Source of the DNA: Kallipyga gabonensis | GTDB taxonomy: Bacteria > Bacillota > Clostridia > Tissierellales > Peptoniphilaceae | Length of the DNA: 64,000 bases | Direction: 5' to 3' | Assembly (NCBI RefSeq): GCF_001286805.1 | Contig: NZ_CXYV01000002.1 | Location: 1,240,001-1,304,000, forward strand | Shown: positions 44,775 through 52,542 of the stretch, one piece after another | Numbering within the stretch: position 1 is the stretch's first letter | Layout of the letters: every line of letters starts with the position of its first letter | Made by a program: the position numbers and the translations under genes | Notes under the pieces: generated by a model | Seen by the model: only the letters and a program-made list of their open reading frames with translations | What the model was told of the DNA's origin: nothing | Database searches by the model: none

Positions 44775-45857
44775 ATGAAAAAAATAGGTTGTATTTTGCT
44801 CATCTTACTCTTGATAATGCCACTTTCATTCGTTTCAGCAAATCAAACAGAATCTCTATCCAAATCAAGCATTGTTACCTTGACTGCAGATCTGGATACG
44901 AAAACCTATGCAAACAATATTTTCATTCAACACCTTTCTGCTTTATTGGAATCCAGACAAATAAGAGAAAATATAGGAGAGTATTATTTATGTGAGCCAA
45001 TTAGTATATTTAATACAGTCAATAACACCTATTCTTTCTGCTTTCCTGTAAAGTCTCATGGAGAAATAAAATTTATATTGGATGTGACGAAAGTAGAGAA
45101 TGAATTCGTCTCCTCTCTTTCAACGTCATTTAGTAAACAGCTGCAGTTATTTTTAGAATCTGAGCGATCTGGAGAATTTATCCTTCTTACAGATGGTTGG
45201 AGTGTATCAGCCTTCAATGGAATAGAAAAAATAGATCTTCTATCTTTTCCTCAAGAAAAAATCAATAAAAGTAAAATGACATTTTTTATTAATCACTATC
45301 AACCGTTGCTCAAGAGATTCACACTTAAACAGCTTGATTTAAATACTTTTATTGCGGCCAGAGCCCCTGTTAACATAAAATCACAGAAGATTTTAAATGT
45401 AAAAGGAGTTTCTCAAGGGAAGAATCCTTGGTGTTGGGCAGCTACTTGTGCAGCAATTATTAACTATGAATATGGATATTCGTTAAACGCATCTAATGTA
45501 GCGAACTATGTTTATCCAAAAAATCCAGGACGTCCTGGAGGCTTAACTGAAATTAAAAAAGCGTATAACCATTGGGGCTTATATCCCAAACAAACCGATA
45601 CTATTCCTTTTAACACTGTTAAATATCATATTAATAGAAACTCTCCTCTACATCTTCGGTTAGTGGGGAATGGTAGACATTCTATTGCATTAATTGGATA
45701 CCAGGAGTGGGAACAAAATTTTGGTAACAGTAAGATCTTAGTTTTATTAGAGCCAAATGGCGGTATCCGCAAAAGTGTAACTCTTAATTCTAACGGCAAC
45801 TTCTCATATACATTAGGAGGAGATCGATTATCATGGCAATTCACATTAGAGTTTTAA
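44775..45857 (+). CDS. Secreted papain-like (C39/AvrRpt2/staphopain-like) cysteine protease
   Basis: 360 aa. Signal peptide at 1-22 (LLILLLIMPLSFVSA, cleavage after Ala22). The N-terminal 175 residues look like a propeptide or inhibitory region. The catalytic domain begins near 205: QGKNPWCWAATCAAIINY gives oxyanion Gln and catalytic Cys220, HSIALIGYQEW gives His302, and LLEPNGG gives Asn328, the papain-like order Gln-Cys-His-Asn. It should digest proteins outside the cell; it may need processing to become active. Start ATG after GAAAGGAG. The gene is clearly AT-richer than the flanking rplT and thrS genes, suggesting transfer. The exact family (C39-like, C47 or C70) is uncertain. Confidence 0.8.
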   Translation: MKKIGCILLILLLIMPLSFVSANQTESLSKSSIVTLTADLDTKTYANNIFIQHLSALLESRQIRENIGEYYLCEPISIFNTVNNTYSFCFPVKSHGEIKFILDVTKVENEFVSSLSTSFSKQLQLFLESERSGEFILLTDGWSVSAFNGIEKIDLLSFPQEKINKSKMTFFINHYQPLLKRFTLKQLDLNTFIAARAPVNIKSQKILNVKGVSQGKNPWCWAATCAAIINYEYGYSLNASNVANYVYPKNPGRPGGLTEIKKAYNHWGLYPKQTDTIPFNTVKYHINRNSPLHLRLVGNGRHSIALIGYQEWEQNFGNSKILVLLEPNGGIRKSVTLNSNGNFSYTLGGDRLSWQFTLEF

Positions 45858-46369
45858 AAATACCAATTCTAGTGCTTAGCCTAGTTCTTCTCGTTTTTTT
45901 AAGCGCTTGTCAAACGAATAGTCATCCCCATACAGAAAAGGAAGAAATCATATTTCTTTTTCCAAAGGATGAGTACGGATTTCCGAAGCAAGACTTTCTC
46001 CTAATCAATGAAAATTGTTATCACATGGATCTAAGTTCTGAAACAAAAGCTAGTGCATGTGAAAAACAGACCATTGTCATCAAAGACGCAAAATCGATCA
46101 TTCGAGTGGTCCTCCCCAGAGGAAGCTCCAATACCTATTGGAGAGTTGCCTCCAATACAGGAAAAGAAATCAATGCGAATACCCTTTCCTTTCCTATTGA
46201 GAAAAAAAAGGATTTTCGGGACGGGATTTCTAAAGAAGTTGATATTTTTGAAGTTCAGGCTTCCCTATTTCCTCTTCACTGTAAACTTGCGAATATCAAT
46301 GATAAAGAGAGTACTTTCTCTGACCTCAAAGCATATGATGAACTGACCATAAAGCTTGCTGAACATTAA
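45833..46369 (+). CDS. Small lipoprotein of unknown function, overlapping the protease gene
   Basis: 178 aa. Lipoprotein signal peptide with hydrophobic residues about 8-22 and lipobox LSAC (Cys26). The mature part has no recognised domain; it is mixed charged and beta-rich in appearance. It overlaps the protease gene by 25 nt, with AGGAGG upstream but at a long 12-nt spacing. Like the protease gene it is AT-rich. By analogy with staphopain-staphostatin pairs it could be an inhibitor or immunity lipoprotein protecting the producer, but this is inference without sequence similarity. Confidence 0.75.
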   Translation: MAIHIRVLKIPILVLSLVLLVFLSACQTNSHPHTEKEEIIFLFPKDEYGFPKQDFLLINENCYHMDLSSETKASACEKQTIVIKDAKSIIRVVLPRGSSNTYWRVASNTGKEINANTLSFPIEKKKDFRDGISKEVDIFEVQASLFPLHCKLANINDKESTFSDLKAYDELTIKLAEH

Positions 46370-46380
46370 ACTGTATTGGA

Positions 46381-46428
46381 TAAGAGAAGATATCCCCGGC
46401 AGCAGACTGCCGGGGATTTCTTCTCTTA
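46381..46428. terminator. Bidirectional terminator between the lipoprotein gene and thrS
   Basis: A 10-bp core ATCCCCGGCA/TGCCGGGGAT (46392-46401 with 46408-46417) is extended by nine further pairs (46382-46390 with 46419-46427) after one mismatch; flanks are A/G-rich on one side and T/C-rich on the other. Confidence 0.85.
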
Positions 46429-46452
46429 TGAAAACTAACCCGAGTTTGAAAA

Positions 46453-48360
46453 CTAAGCCCGAGTCTCAATTTGCTCTTTGAGCCAGGCCTTGAATTCTTC
46501 AAAGGGAATGGTTTCGCTGTCTTTCTCCCCATGACGGCGGATGGAGACGGTCTTGTTTTTCACCTCCTCATCCCCCACCACGATCTGGAAGGAGGTCTTG
46601 GCCAGCTGGGCATCGCGAATCTTCTTTCCCAGAGTCTCTTCACGAAGGTCCAGGTTGACCCGGCCGCCGACGGCCTCAAGCTCTTCTTTCATCTTCTTGG
46701 CATAGTCGCCGTGGGCCTTATTGTTGACGGGAATCAGCTCCACTTGAACCGGGGCCAGCCAAAGGGGGAAGTTGCCCGCATATTCTTCAACCAGGATTCC
46801 GATGAAGCGTTCAATAGAGCCAAGGACAACTCTGTGAATGAGGACGGGGCGGTGTTTTTCACCGTCCTGACCGATATATTCGGCTTCAAAACGCTGGGGA
46901 AGCTGGAAGTCCAACTGAACCGTTCCACACTGCCAGGTTCTTCCGATGGTATCTTCCAACTGGAAGTCGATTTTAGGACCGTAGAAGGCGCCATCGCCCT
47001 CGTTGATGGTATATTCCTTGCCCATGTGTTCCAGGGCCCCCTTCAGAGCGTTGGTGGCTCCTTCCCACTCCTCATCGGTTCCCATGGAATCCTCCGGACG
47101 AGTGGAAAGCTCGATGGTGTACTTGAATCCCATCTTTTTGTAGACCATATCGATCAGGTCGCAAATCCGCTTGACCTCATCTTCAATCTGATCCATAGCC
47201 AGGAAGATATGGGCATCGTCCTGGGTGAAGTTCCGGACCCGGAAGAGGCCATGGAGGGCACCGGAAAGCTCATGGCGGTAGACGTTGCCCAACTCCGCCA
47301 AGCGAAGGGGTAGGTCACGGTAGGAGTGAGGCTGGGCGTTGTAAACCAGGACGGAACCCGGGCAGTTCATGGGTTTGATGGCGTAGTCTTCCCCATCAAT
47401 CTTGGTGGTATACATATTCTCCCGGTAGTGGTCCCAGTGACCCGAAGTCTCCCAGAGCTTGCGGTTGAGGATCTGGGGGGTGGAGATTTCCAGGTAATCC
47501 GCTTTTCTATGGATCTCTCTCCAGTAGTCAATCAGCTCATTTTTAATGACCATGCCGTTGGGAAGGAAGAAGGGGAAGCCGGGGCCCTCTTCCATGAAAG
47601 TAAAGAGGTTCATTTCCTTACCGATCTTCCGGTGGTCACGTTTTTTCGCTTCTTCCAGGCGTTCCAGGTATTCATCAAGGAGCTTCTTCTTAGGGAAGGA
47701 GATCCCGTAAATCCGAGTCAGCATCTTGTTGTGTTCGTCTCCCCGCCAATAGGCACCGGCAAGCGAAGTCAGCTTGAATGCCTTAATTTCTCCGGTGTTT
47801 TGGATATGAGGTCCGGCACAGAGGTCAACAAAGTCCCCCTGCTGGTAGAAGGAAACTTCTTCCTCCTCCGGCAGGTCTTCAATCAGCTCAACCTTGTAGG
47901 GCTGGTTATGTTCTTTCCAATAGTCGATCGCTTCTTGGCGGGGTTTGGAGAAGCGGACGATGTCCAATTTTTCCCGGACAATCTTCTGCATTTCTTCTTC
48001 AATCTTGGCCAGGTCCTCTTCCGTCAAGACATCCTCGCCGAAGTCGATGTCATAATAAAAGCCGTCTTTAATGGCCGGTCCAATGGCAAATTGTGCCTTG
48101 GGATAGAGGCGGGTAACCGCTTGGGCCAGGAGGTGGGAGGAAGAATGGCGGAAGGCGTGCTTGCCCAGGTCATCGTCAAAAGTGGCAATTTCCAGCCGGT
48201 CTCCATCCGACAAGACGTCGCGGATATCGGCATCTTCCCCATTGATTTTCGCCCCCAGGGCATTTCGGGCAAGTCCCTCGGAAATGGCCTTGGCTCCATC
48301 CAGAGCCGAAGCCCCTTCCTTCAGTTCTAATTCTGATCCATCCTTACAAATAATTTTCAT
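46453..48360 (-). CDS. thrS: Threonyl-tRNA synthetase
   Basis: 635 aa. N-terminal TGS domain (1-60), editing domain with HSSSHLLAQAV and GFYYDIDFGEDV, class II core with YKIKPMNC-type motif (YAIKPMNCPGSVLVY), RNFTQDDAHIF and HRVVLGSIERFIGILVEEYAG, then the anticodon-binding domain (LWLAPVQVELIPV). Full length. Expression is controlled by a T-box leader upstream. The ATG at 48358-48360 follows AAAGGAAG. Confidence 0.97.
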   Translation of the reverse strand: MKIICKDGSELELKEGASALDGAKAISEGLARNALGAKINGEDADIRDVLSDGDRLEIATFDDDLGKHAFRHSSSHLLAQAVTRLYPKAQFAIGPAIKDGFYYDIDFGEDVLTEEDLAKIEEEMQKIVREKLDIVRFSKPRQEAIDYWKEHNQPYKVELIEDLPEEEEVSFYQQGDFVDLCAGPHIQNTGEIKAFKLTSLAGAYWRGDEHNKMLTRIYGISFPKKKLLDEYLERLEEAKKRDHRKIGKEMNLFTFMEEGPGFPFFLPNGMVIKNELIDYWREIHRKADYLEISTPQILNRKLWETSGHWDHYRENMYTTKIDGEDYAIKPMNCPGSVLVYNAQPHSYRDLPLRLAELGNVYRHELSGALHGLFRVRNFTQDDAHIFLAMDQIEDEVKRICDLIDMVYKKMGFKYTIELSTRPEDSMGTDEEWEGATNALKGALEHMGKEYTINEGDGAFYGPKIDFQLEDTIGRTWQCGTVQLDFQLPQRFEAEYIGQDGEKHRPVLIHRVVLGSIERFIGILVEEYAGNFPLWLAPVQVELIPVNNKAHGDYAKKMKEELEAVGGRVNLDLREETLGKKIRDAQLAKTSFQIVVGDEEVKNKTVSIRRHGEKDSETIPFEEFKAWLKEQIETRA

Positions 48361-48432
48361 GGCGCTTCCTTTCCGAAAATTCCCGATTCATCGGTAAGGG
48401 GACTAGATGGGTCGGGGAGCCATTCAGTCCAT

Positions 48433-48474
48433 AAAAAAACACGATGACGGTCGTATAGGGACGATCGTCATCGT
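48433..48474 (-). terminator. Regulated terminator within the thrS T-box leader
   Basis: Minus-strand stem CGATGACGATCG paired with CGACCGTCATCG (one G-U pair), followed by TTTTTTT. The 5' arm contains the end of the T-box, so it competes with the antiterminator. Confidence 0.9.
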
Positions 48475-48622
48475 GGTTCCACCCTACTTTATTCTTCATT
48501 CCAGCGGTGATCAGAGGTGGTCTTCAGACACCGAACTTTGGATAGGACTCTCAGCCTTGGCCCATCTCTCTGTTTTTCCGCTCCTGGTGCTTACTCTTCT
48601 CGTCAACTCACCATATTCAGAT
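48433..48622 (-). promoter_or_regulatory. T-box riboswitch leader of thrS
   Basis: On the minus strand the universal T-box sequence AGGGTGGAACCACG (48472-48485) is followed by a strong terminator hairpin (48440-48453 with 48462-48474, then seven T). Upstream, an AGTA element (48592-48595) and a GCACCAG segment fit the specifier loop; ACC (48586-48588) would be the threonine specifier, followed by a purine. Uncharged tRNA-Thr would prevent termination and switch thrS on. Confidence 0.92.
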
Positions 48623-48628
48623 ATTGCT

Positions 48629-48657
48629 ATTATACTCATTTGACCAAAGCTTGACAA
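48629..48657 (-). promoter_or_regulatory. Promoter of thrS
   Basis: On the minus strand TTGTCA (48652-48657), a 17-nt spacer and TATAAT (48629-48634). The T-box transcript would begin near 48622. Confidence 0.85.
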
Positions 48658-48689
48658 GATTTCTTGAAATGAATCTTTCCTGACCGCTC

Positions 48690-50027
48690 CTAAGCCTGGT
48701 CCAGATCCGCTAAAAGCCGGACGGCATCTTCAATGCTGTAGGTGGATTGGTCCCCGGTCGTCAGGTTTTTCATGGAGATCTTTCCGGATTCCCTCTCCGC
48801 TTCGCCAATAATGATGGCATAGCCGGCACCCAGCTTATCCGCATAGGAGAATTTTTTCTTCATCTTCCCGGTCTCCGTATAGAGCTGGCAGGTCACCCCT
48901 TCCGCCCGAAGTTGATTTAGGACCGAGACGGCAAAATCTCCGTCTTCTTCCGACATGGGAAGGATGAGGGCCCGGATGAATTGATCCTCTCCCCAGTTCA
49001 CCAGGTTGGCCTGGCTAAGCTGGTAGAAGAGCCGGGTCAAGCCGATCGATATGCCCACCCCCGGGAAGTTCTCATTGGAGAAGTTGGAAGAAAGGTTGTC
49101 GTAGCGCCCTCCGGAGCATACTGAGCCGATGGATTCATGGCCCTTAATAAAGGTCTCATAGACCATGCCCGTATAATAATCCAGCCCCCGGGTTATGGAG
49201 AGGTCGATTTTAATGTTGTCTGTGGGGATCCCCAGGGCCTGCATGTGGTCGTAGACTTCGACGAAGTCCTCAAAGCCCCGGCTGAACTCCTCCTTCATTT
49301 CACCGGATTCGTTCATGGCCCGAAGCTTGTCGATAGTCTTTTCGTTGGACCCGGCATCCTCGATGAAGTGGAAGATCCGTTCGATCTGATCCGAGGTCTG
49401 TCCCAAATCCTCCAGGATCTCCTGAACCCCCTCTTTCCCAATCTTGCCCAGCTTATCCACGGCCCGGAGGGTCTCCTCCAGGTCCTCCACCCCAATAGAG
49501 AGGAAGAAGCCATTTAAGAGCCTACGGTTGTTGATGTGGAAGCAGGCCTGGGTCAAGCCCATATCCCTGAAAATATTGTAGATGACCGCTGGAACTTCAG
49601 CATCGTTCCAGAGGGAAAGGGACTGGCGGCCGATGATGTCGATGTCAGCCTGGTAGAACTCCCGATAGCGACCCTTCTGAGACCGCTCTCCCCGCCAAAC
49701 CTTGGAAATTTGATAGCGGCGGAAGGGGAAGGCTAAGTCCGCATTGTGTTGGGCCACATACCGGGCCAGGGGGACAGTAAGGTCAAAACGGAGGGCCTGG
49801 TCCTGGGAGTGGTCATCCCTTTCAATGCGGAAGACCTGCTTGGCGGTCTCTCCCCCGCCCTTGGAAAAGAGAATCTCCGTCTTTTCAATGGCCGGGGTGT
49901 CCAGGGGCCAAAAGCCGAAGGCCTGAAAGTTCTTCTCGACAATGGCCTTCATCCGGTTGAAGCGGACCTGGTCCTCCGGAAGAAGCTCCATGAAGCCGGA
50001 AAGAATACTCGGTTGAATAATATCCAT
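48690..50027 (-). CDS. hisS: Histidyl-tRNA synthetase
   Basis: 445 aa. Class II enzyme with motif 2 (RYQISKVWRGERSQKGRYREFYQ), HisA motif LDYYTGMVYE, HisB motif GGRYDNL and motif 3 GVGISIGLTRL, then an anticodon-binding domain. The N-terminus MDIIQPSILSGFMELLPEDQ is atypical but follows a GGGAG site with 6-nt spacing, so the ATG at 50025-50027 was chosen over two upstream alternatives. Some GPGF-like start motifs of other HisRS are not present. No T-box is visible upstream; a TGATATAAT promoter is. Confidence 0.94.
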   Translation of the reverse strand: MDIIQPSILSGFMELLPEDQVRFNRMKAIVEKNFQAFGFWPLDTPAIEKTEILFSKGGGETAKQVFRIERDDHSQDQALRFDLTVPLARYVAQHNADLAFPFRRYQISKVWRGERSQKGRYREFYQADIDIIGRQSLSLWNDAEVPAVIYNIFRDMGLTQACFHINNRRLLNGFFLSIGVEDLEETLRAVDKLGKIGKEGVQEILEDLGQTSDQIERIFHFIEDAGSNEKTIDKLRAMNESGEMKEEFSRGFEDFVEVYDHMQALGIPTDNIKIDLSITRGLDYYTGMVYETFIKGHESIGSVCSGGRYDNLSSNFSNENFPGVGISIGLTRLFYQLSQANLVNWGEDQFIRALILPMSEEDGDFAVSVLNQLRAEGVTCQLYTETGKMKKKFSYADKLGAGYAIIIGEAERESGKISMKNLTTGDQSTYSIEDAVRLLADLDQA

Positions 50028-50101
50028 ACTCATCTCCCATCTAGGAAAAGGCGACAGATCGCCTTTTTCAATAAAAAGTTTTCCTCCCAATCGATGGCTA
50101 A

Positions 50102-50110
50102 ATTATATCA
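50102..50110 (-). promoter_or_regulatory. Extended -10 promoter of hisS
   Basis: On the minus strand TGATATAAT, about 75 nt upstream of the hisS start; the -35 position falls in a T-tract. Confidence 0.5.
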
Positions 50111-50121
50111 AAGCCGCCTTC

Positions 50122-50176
50122 AAAAAAAAAGTTGGCCCATAGGAAGAAGGGCATGCCGACGGCTTCTATGGCCCAA
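50122..50176 (-). terminator. Second, imperfect terminator downstream of the tRNA pair
   Basis: On the minus strand an 11-bp stem with one G-G mismatch (50132-50142 with 50166-50176) and a 23-nt loop is followed by nine T residues (50122-50130). It lies just after the first terminator and before the hisS promoter. Confidence 0.55.
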
Positions 50177-50182
50177 AAGCAT

Positions 50183-50214
50183 AAAAAAAGACCTGTGAAG
50201 TTTCTTCACAGGTC
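50183..50214 (-). terminator. Terminator of the tRNA-Gly/tRNA-Cys unit
   Basis: A perfect 11-bp stem GACCTGTGAAG/CTTCACAGGTC (50190-50200 with 50204-50214), 3-nt loop, followed on the minus strand by seven T residues. Confidence 0.92.
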
Positions 50215-50221
50215 CTGATAA

Positions 50222-50292
50222 AGGCGAAGACCGGATTCGAACCGGTGGTAGAGGTGTTGCAGACCTTTGCCTTACCACTTGGCTACTTCGCC
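50222..50292 (-). tRNA. tRNA-Cys (GCA)
   Basis: 71 nt. Acceptor stem GGCGAAG/CTTCGCC, D-loop with AAGTGGTAAGGC, anticodon loop CTGCAAC with anticodon GCA, and T-arm CCGGTTCGAATCCGG. Discriminator base T, as usual for tRNA-Cys. No encoded CCA end. Confidence 0.95.
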
Positions 50293-50301
50293 ATAGCACA
50301 G

Positions 50302-50374
50302 AGCGGTAGACGAGGCTCGAACTCGCGACCCCCAGCTTGGGAAGCTGATGCTCTACCAACTGAGCTACTACCGC
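50302..50374 (-). tRNA. tRNA-Gly (CCC)
   Basis: 73 nt. Acceptor stem GCGGTAG/CTACCGC, D-arm AGCTCAGTTGGTAGAGC, anticodon loop TTCCCAA with anticodon CCC (reads GGG), T-arm GCGAGTTCGAGCCTCGT. Discriminator base T; no encoded CCA. It lies 9 nt before tRNA-Cys in the same transcript. Confidence 0.93.
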
Positions 50375-50395
50375 ATGGATAATTCAGACTTGTAT

Positions 50396-50424
50396 AGTTT
50401 ACACTATTTATACTTTCCTTTCAA
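50396..50424 (-). promoter_or_regulatory. Promoter of the tRNA unit
   Basis: On the minus strand TTGAAA (50419-50424), a 17-nt spacer and TAAACT (50396-50401), about 22 nt before tRNA-Gly. Confidence 0.7.
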
Positions 50425-50443
50425 GTCATTTTTACATGGTCGA

Positions 50444-51055
50444 TCAATCCATATATTGACCTTGATCAATTAAAAAACTTCTGAACATGCGCAAAGTCTT
50501 TATTTTCGTGCTTTTTGTTTCCTCTATGAATATTCTGACTGCGAAAGTATAAATGACAAATCCGATAATCACTCCAATTGCATTGGCAAGACTATCGTTG
50601 ATATTGATGTCTCTAAATGTGAAACCCTGAAATAGGAATATCAAAAACTGAACCAGTTCAATAGTTATACCAACCCCTAAGCCAACTATTGTCATTGATA
50701 TCTTCGTCATCCCTTTAATGAGGCAGGGTAATAAAACACCTAATGGTAGGGTCATGATAATATTTAATATAAAATCTTTAGGATACCAACCCCTAATAAA
50801 CGGTATTAAACTTATATTCTCAGCTAGACTTTCTGAGAATGATAATTCTTCCTGCATCATTTCCTTAATGGATCCGCTGATATAAATCGGAAAAACGGCG
50901 TATTTCACGAGTAGAATGGTATAAAAACACAAAAGAGTTATAACAGCACACTTGAAAATATAGTACTTCGATTTAGAGCGTATCTGATGAAGGAAATAGA
51001 CCAAAAATGGAATGGAAATAATAAAATCTGTTAGCAACCCACTATCTATTTTCAT
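50444..51055 (-). CDS. VanZ-like membrane protein
   Basis: 203 aa, about five membrane segments. The VanZ pattern is visible: an early Leu/Ile-rich helix, then NIIMTLPLGVLLPCLIK, a third helix, and ITIELVQFLIF...GFTFRDININDSLANAIGVIIGF, where acidic and Asn residues are conserved. VanZ of enterococci gives low-level teicoplanin resistance, but most members have no known role. The ATG follows GGAG. The gene is visibly AT-richer than its neighbours and may be acquired. It has no terminator of its own before the tRNA promoter. Confidence 0.82.
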   Translation of the reverse strand: MKIDSGLLTDFIISIPFLVYFLHQIRSKSKYYIFKCAVITLLCFYTILLVKYAVFPIYISGSIKEMMQEELSFSESLAENISLIPFIRGWYPKDFILNIIMTLPLGVLLPCLIKGMTKISMTIVGLGVGITIELVQFLIFLFQGFTFRDININDSLANAIGVIIGFVIYTFAVRIFIEETKSTKIKTLRMFRSFLIDQGQYMD

Positions 51056-51089
51056 AATGATTACTCCATTAAGGTGAACAACCCTTACA

Positions 51090-51128
51090 AAAAAGCCACC
51101 TCCCGCCCAAAGAAGGACGGGGGTGGTC
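51090..51128 (-). terminator. Terminator of the sigma-like/TM gene
   Basis: A GC-rich stem with a mismatch and a bulge (CCACC..CGTCC with GGGCG..GGTGG, about 51097-51109 with 51116-51127) followed on the minus strand by six T residues (51090-51095). Confidence 0.75.
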
Positions 51129-51163
51129 AGGTGTTTATATGAAAACTCTTGGATTAAGGAGAA

Positions 51164-52477
51164 CTAGTCCTCTTTATCTTCAAACTGATAGGCCACCCCA
51201 TCGTAAATCAAGGGCTCATCCAGCTGGGGCTGGCCCTCAAGCTGTCCTTCAAACCAGGCTTTCTGCCAATAGGGCTCCAGGGTTAATTCTGCCGGTTCTC
51301 CGGAAATATGGCCGGCTTTTCCATCCATAAAGGCCAGGTAGATGGTGTCATCCACCTTCCCGATGTGGTGGATTCCGCCATGCTGGGAAGCCGCCTCATC
51401 AATGTTGAGGATCTTCTTGACTTCTCCCCCCTTGGGATATTCGAAAACCGTGTTATCTTCAGGATCGACGAAGAGGATGGTGTTGTTGTAGGCTCCATAG
51501 TAGCGGCTGGGGACGGAACGGGTTTCCCTAGTGACCGGTGCCTCCTCGGAGGAGGATTGGACCACTTCTTCACTGGTGGAGCTTTGGTCTGAAGAAGCCA
51601 ATCTACCCTGGTCCTTGGGCTTTAATATGGTGAAACGGGCTAAGACCAGGAGGACAAGGATGGCAAGGATACCGGAAATGTAGTAGGCGGACTTGGTGGC
51701 CACCTTGGTATGGTCCTTGGACCGGGAAGAGGAGGCGGACTTGGCCTTGGGCGGGAAGGTCCCGTTGGCCGAAGAATCCCCTCTCGCCTTTTCCCCCCTT
51801 TGAGGGCGGTCCTGGCCGGAAACCGGTCGGTCTACGGGACGGTAAACCGGTGCCTGGGGTCCCGGGGCCGCATCTGAAGAGAAAGTGTGGTCATTCAAAG
51901 AAGCGAAGGCCTCCAGACGGTCTACCAAGGTCTTCACCTGGAAGGCACAGGCCTGCTGCATGGACTTGCGACGAAGGTTGGGCTCTATTTCATCGTCTCG
52001 AACTCGATTTGAAAGCTGTTCGGAGATCCTCTCAATTTCACGACTGATTTGTCCGGTAGACTGTGAGAGGACTTTAGCAATTTCTTCGTCCGACAGGCGG
52101 AAGTGAACGGCTAATAGGAAAAGAGCTCTTTCCCTTACCGGCATATCCCTCAGGGCAGCTTGGTAAGTGGAGATAAGATTGTCCGGATTGGCCTTTTCAA
52201 CCTCTTCCCGGTCTATTTTCTCACCGTCATCCGTCTTTTCCTCGATCGATTTGTCTTTGAGTACATAATAGGTGGAAATCAAACCGATAAAACCATTTTG
52301 GTCCAAGGGAGTTTGTGATGAAAACCATGAACCAAGTTGCTTAACTTGGTTAAGCGTATGTTGGGCAGCCTCCTCAGCTAAGGCTTCCTGGTGACAGTGC
52401 TGAAAGGCTGCCTGATAAGAAAGATTTCTCAATTTTCGAGAAGACTGGTGAATTCGACCTTGTCCATCGTTTGCCAT
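51164..52477 (-). CDS. Sigma-70-like protein fused to a membrane anchor and an outer domain
   Basis: 437 aa. Residues about 20-75 loosely resemble sigma region 2 (YQAAFQHCHQEALAEEAAQHTLNQ). Residues 105-157 fit sigma region 4: LRDMPVRERALFLLAVHFRLSDEEIAKVLSQSTGQISREIERI. A Pro/Ser/Lys-rich linker (200-260) leads to one membrane segment (about 265-282), then a Ser/Glu-rich stretch and an outer domain of about 110 residues with possible beta repeats (NNTILFVDPEDNTVFEY, DDTIYLAFMDGK). It might be a membrane-held transcription factor or an anti-sigma-like sensor; DNA binding is unproven. The ATG at 52475-52477 follows GGAGG at 8 nt; the upstream ATG lies at the predicted transcription start with no ribosome site. 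Confidence 0.7.
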   Translation of the reverse strand: MANDGQGRIHQSSRKLRNLSYQAAFQHCHQEALAEEAAQHTLNQVKQLGSWFSSQTPLDQNGFIGLISTYYVLKDKSIEEKTDDGEKIDREEVEKANPDNLISTYQAALRDMPVRERALFLLAVHFRLSDEEIAKVLSQSTGQISREIERISEQLSNRVRDDEIEPNLRRKSMQQACAFQVKTLVDRLEAFASLNDHTFSSDAAPGPQAPVYRPVDRPVSGQDRPQRGEKARGDSSANGTFPPKAKSASSSRSKDHTKVATKSAYYISGILAILVLLVLARFTILKPKDQGRLASSDQSSTSEEVVQSSSEEAPVTRETRSVPSRYYGAYNNTILFVDPEDNTVFEYPKGGEVKKILNIDEAASQHGGIHHIGKVDDTIYLAFMDGKAGHISGEPAELTLEPYWQKAWFEGQLEGQPQLDEPLIYDGVAYQFEDKED

Positions 52478-52517
52478 AGTAAGTCCCTCCTCCTCAAAGT
52501 CATCACTCATTGCCTAT

Positions 52518-52523
52518 ATTATA
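52518..52523 (-). promoter_or_regulatory. Candidate -10 of the sigma-like/TM gene
   Basis: A perfect TATAAT on the minus strand in the gap after the ABC exporter genes. It would start transcription near 52511, about 34 nt upstream of the chosen start codon. No good -35. Confidence 0.45.
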
Positions 52524-52542
52524 CATGAATCTCGGCTTTTTC

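Noticed and set aside
47326-48330. Long open frame of 334 codons on the plus strand, with another of 280 codons at 46471-47313
   Set aside because: Both are antisense to thrS, have no family features, and arise from the codon use of thrS.
52478-52510. Upstream ATG at 52510 as start of the sigma-like gene
   Set aside because: It coincides with the predicted transcription start and has no ribosome site, while the ATG at 52477 follows GGAGG.
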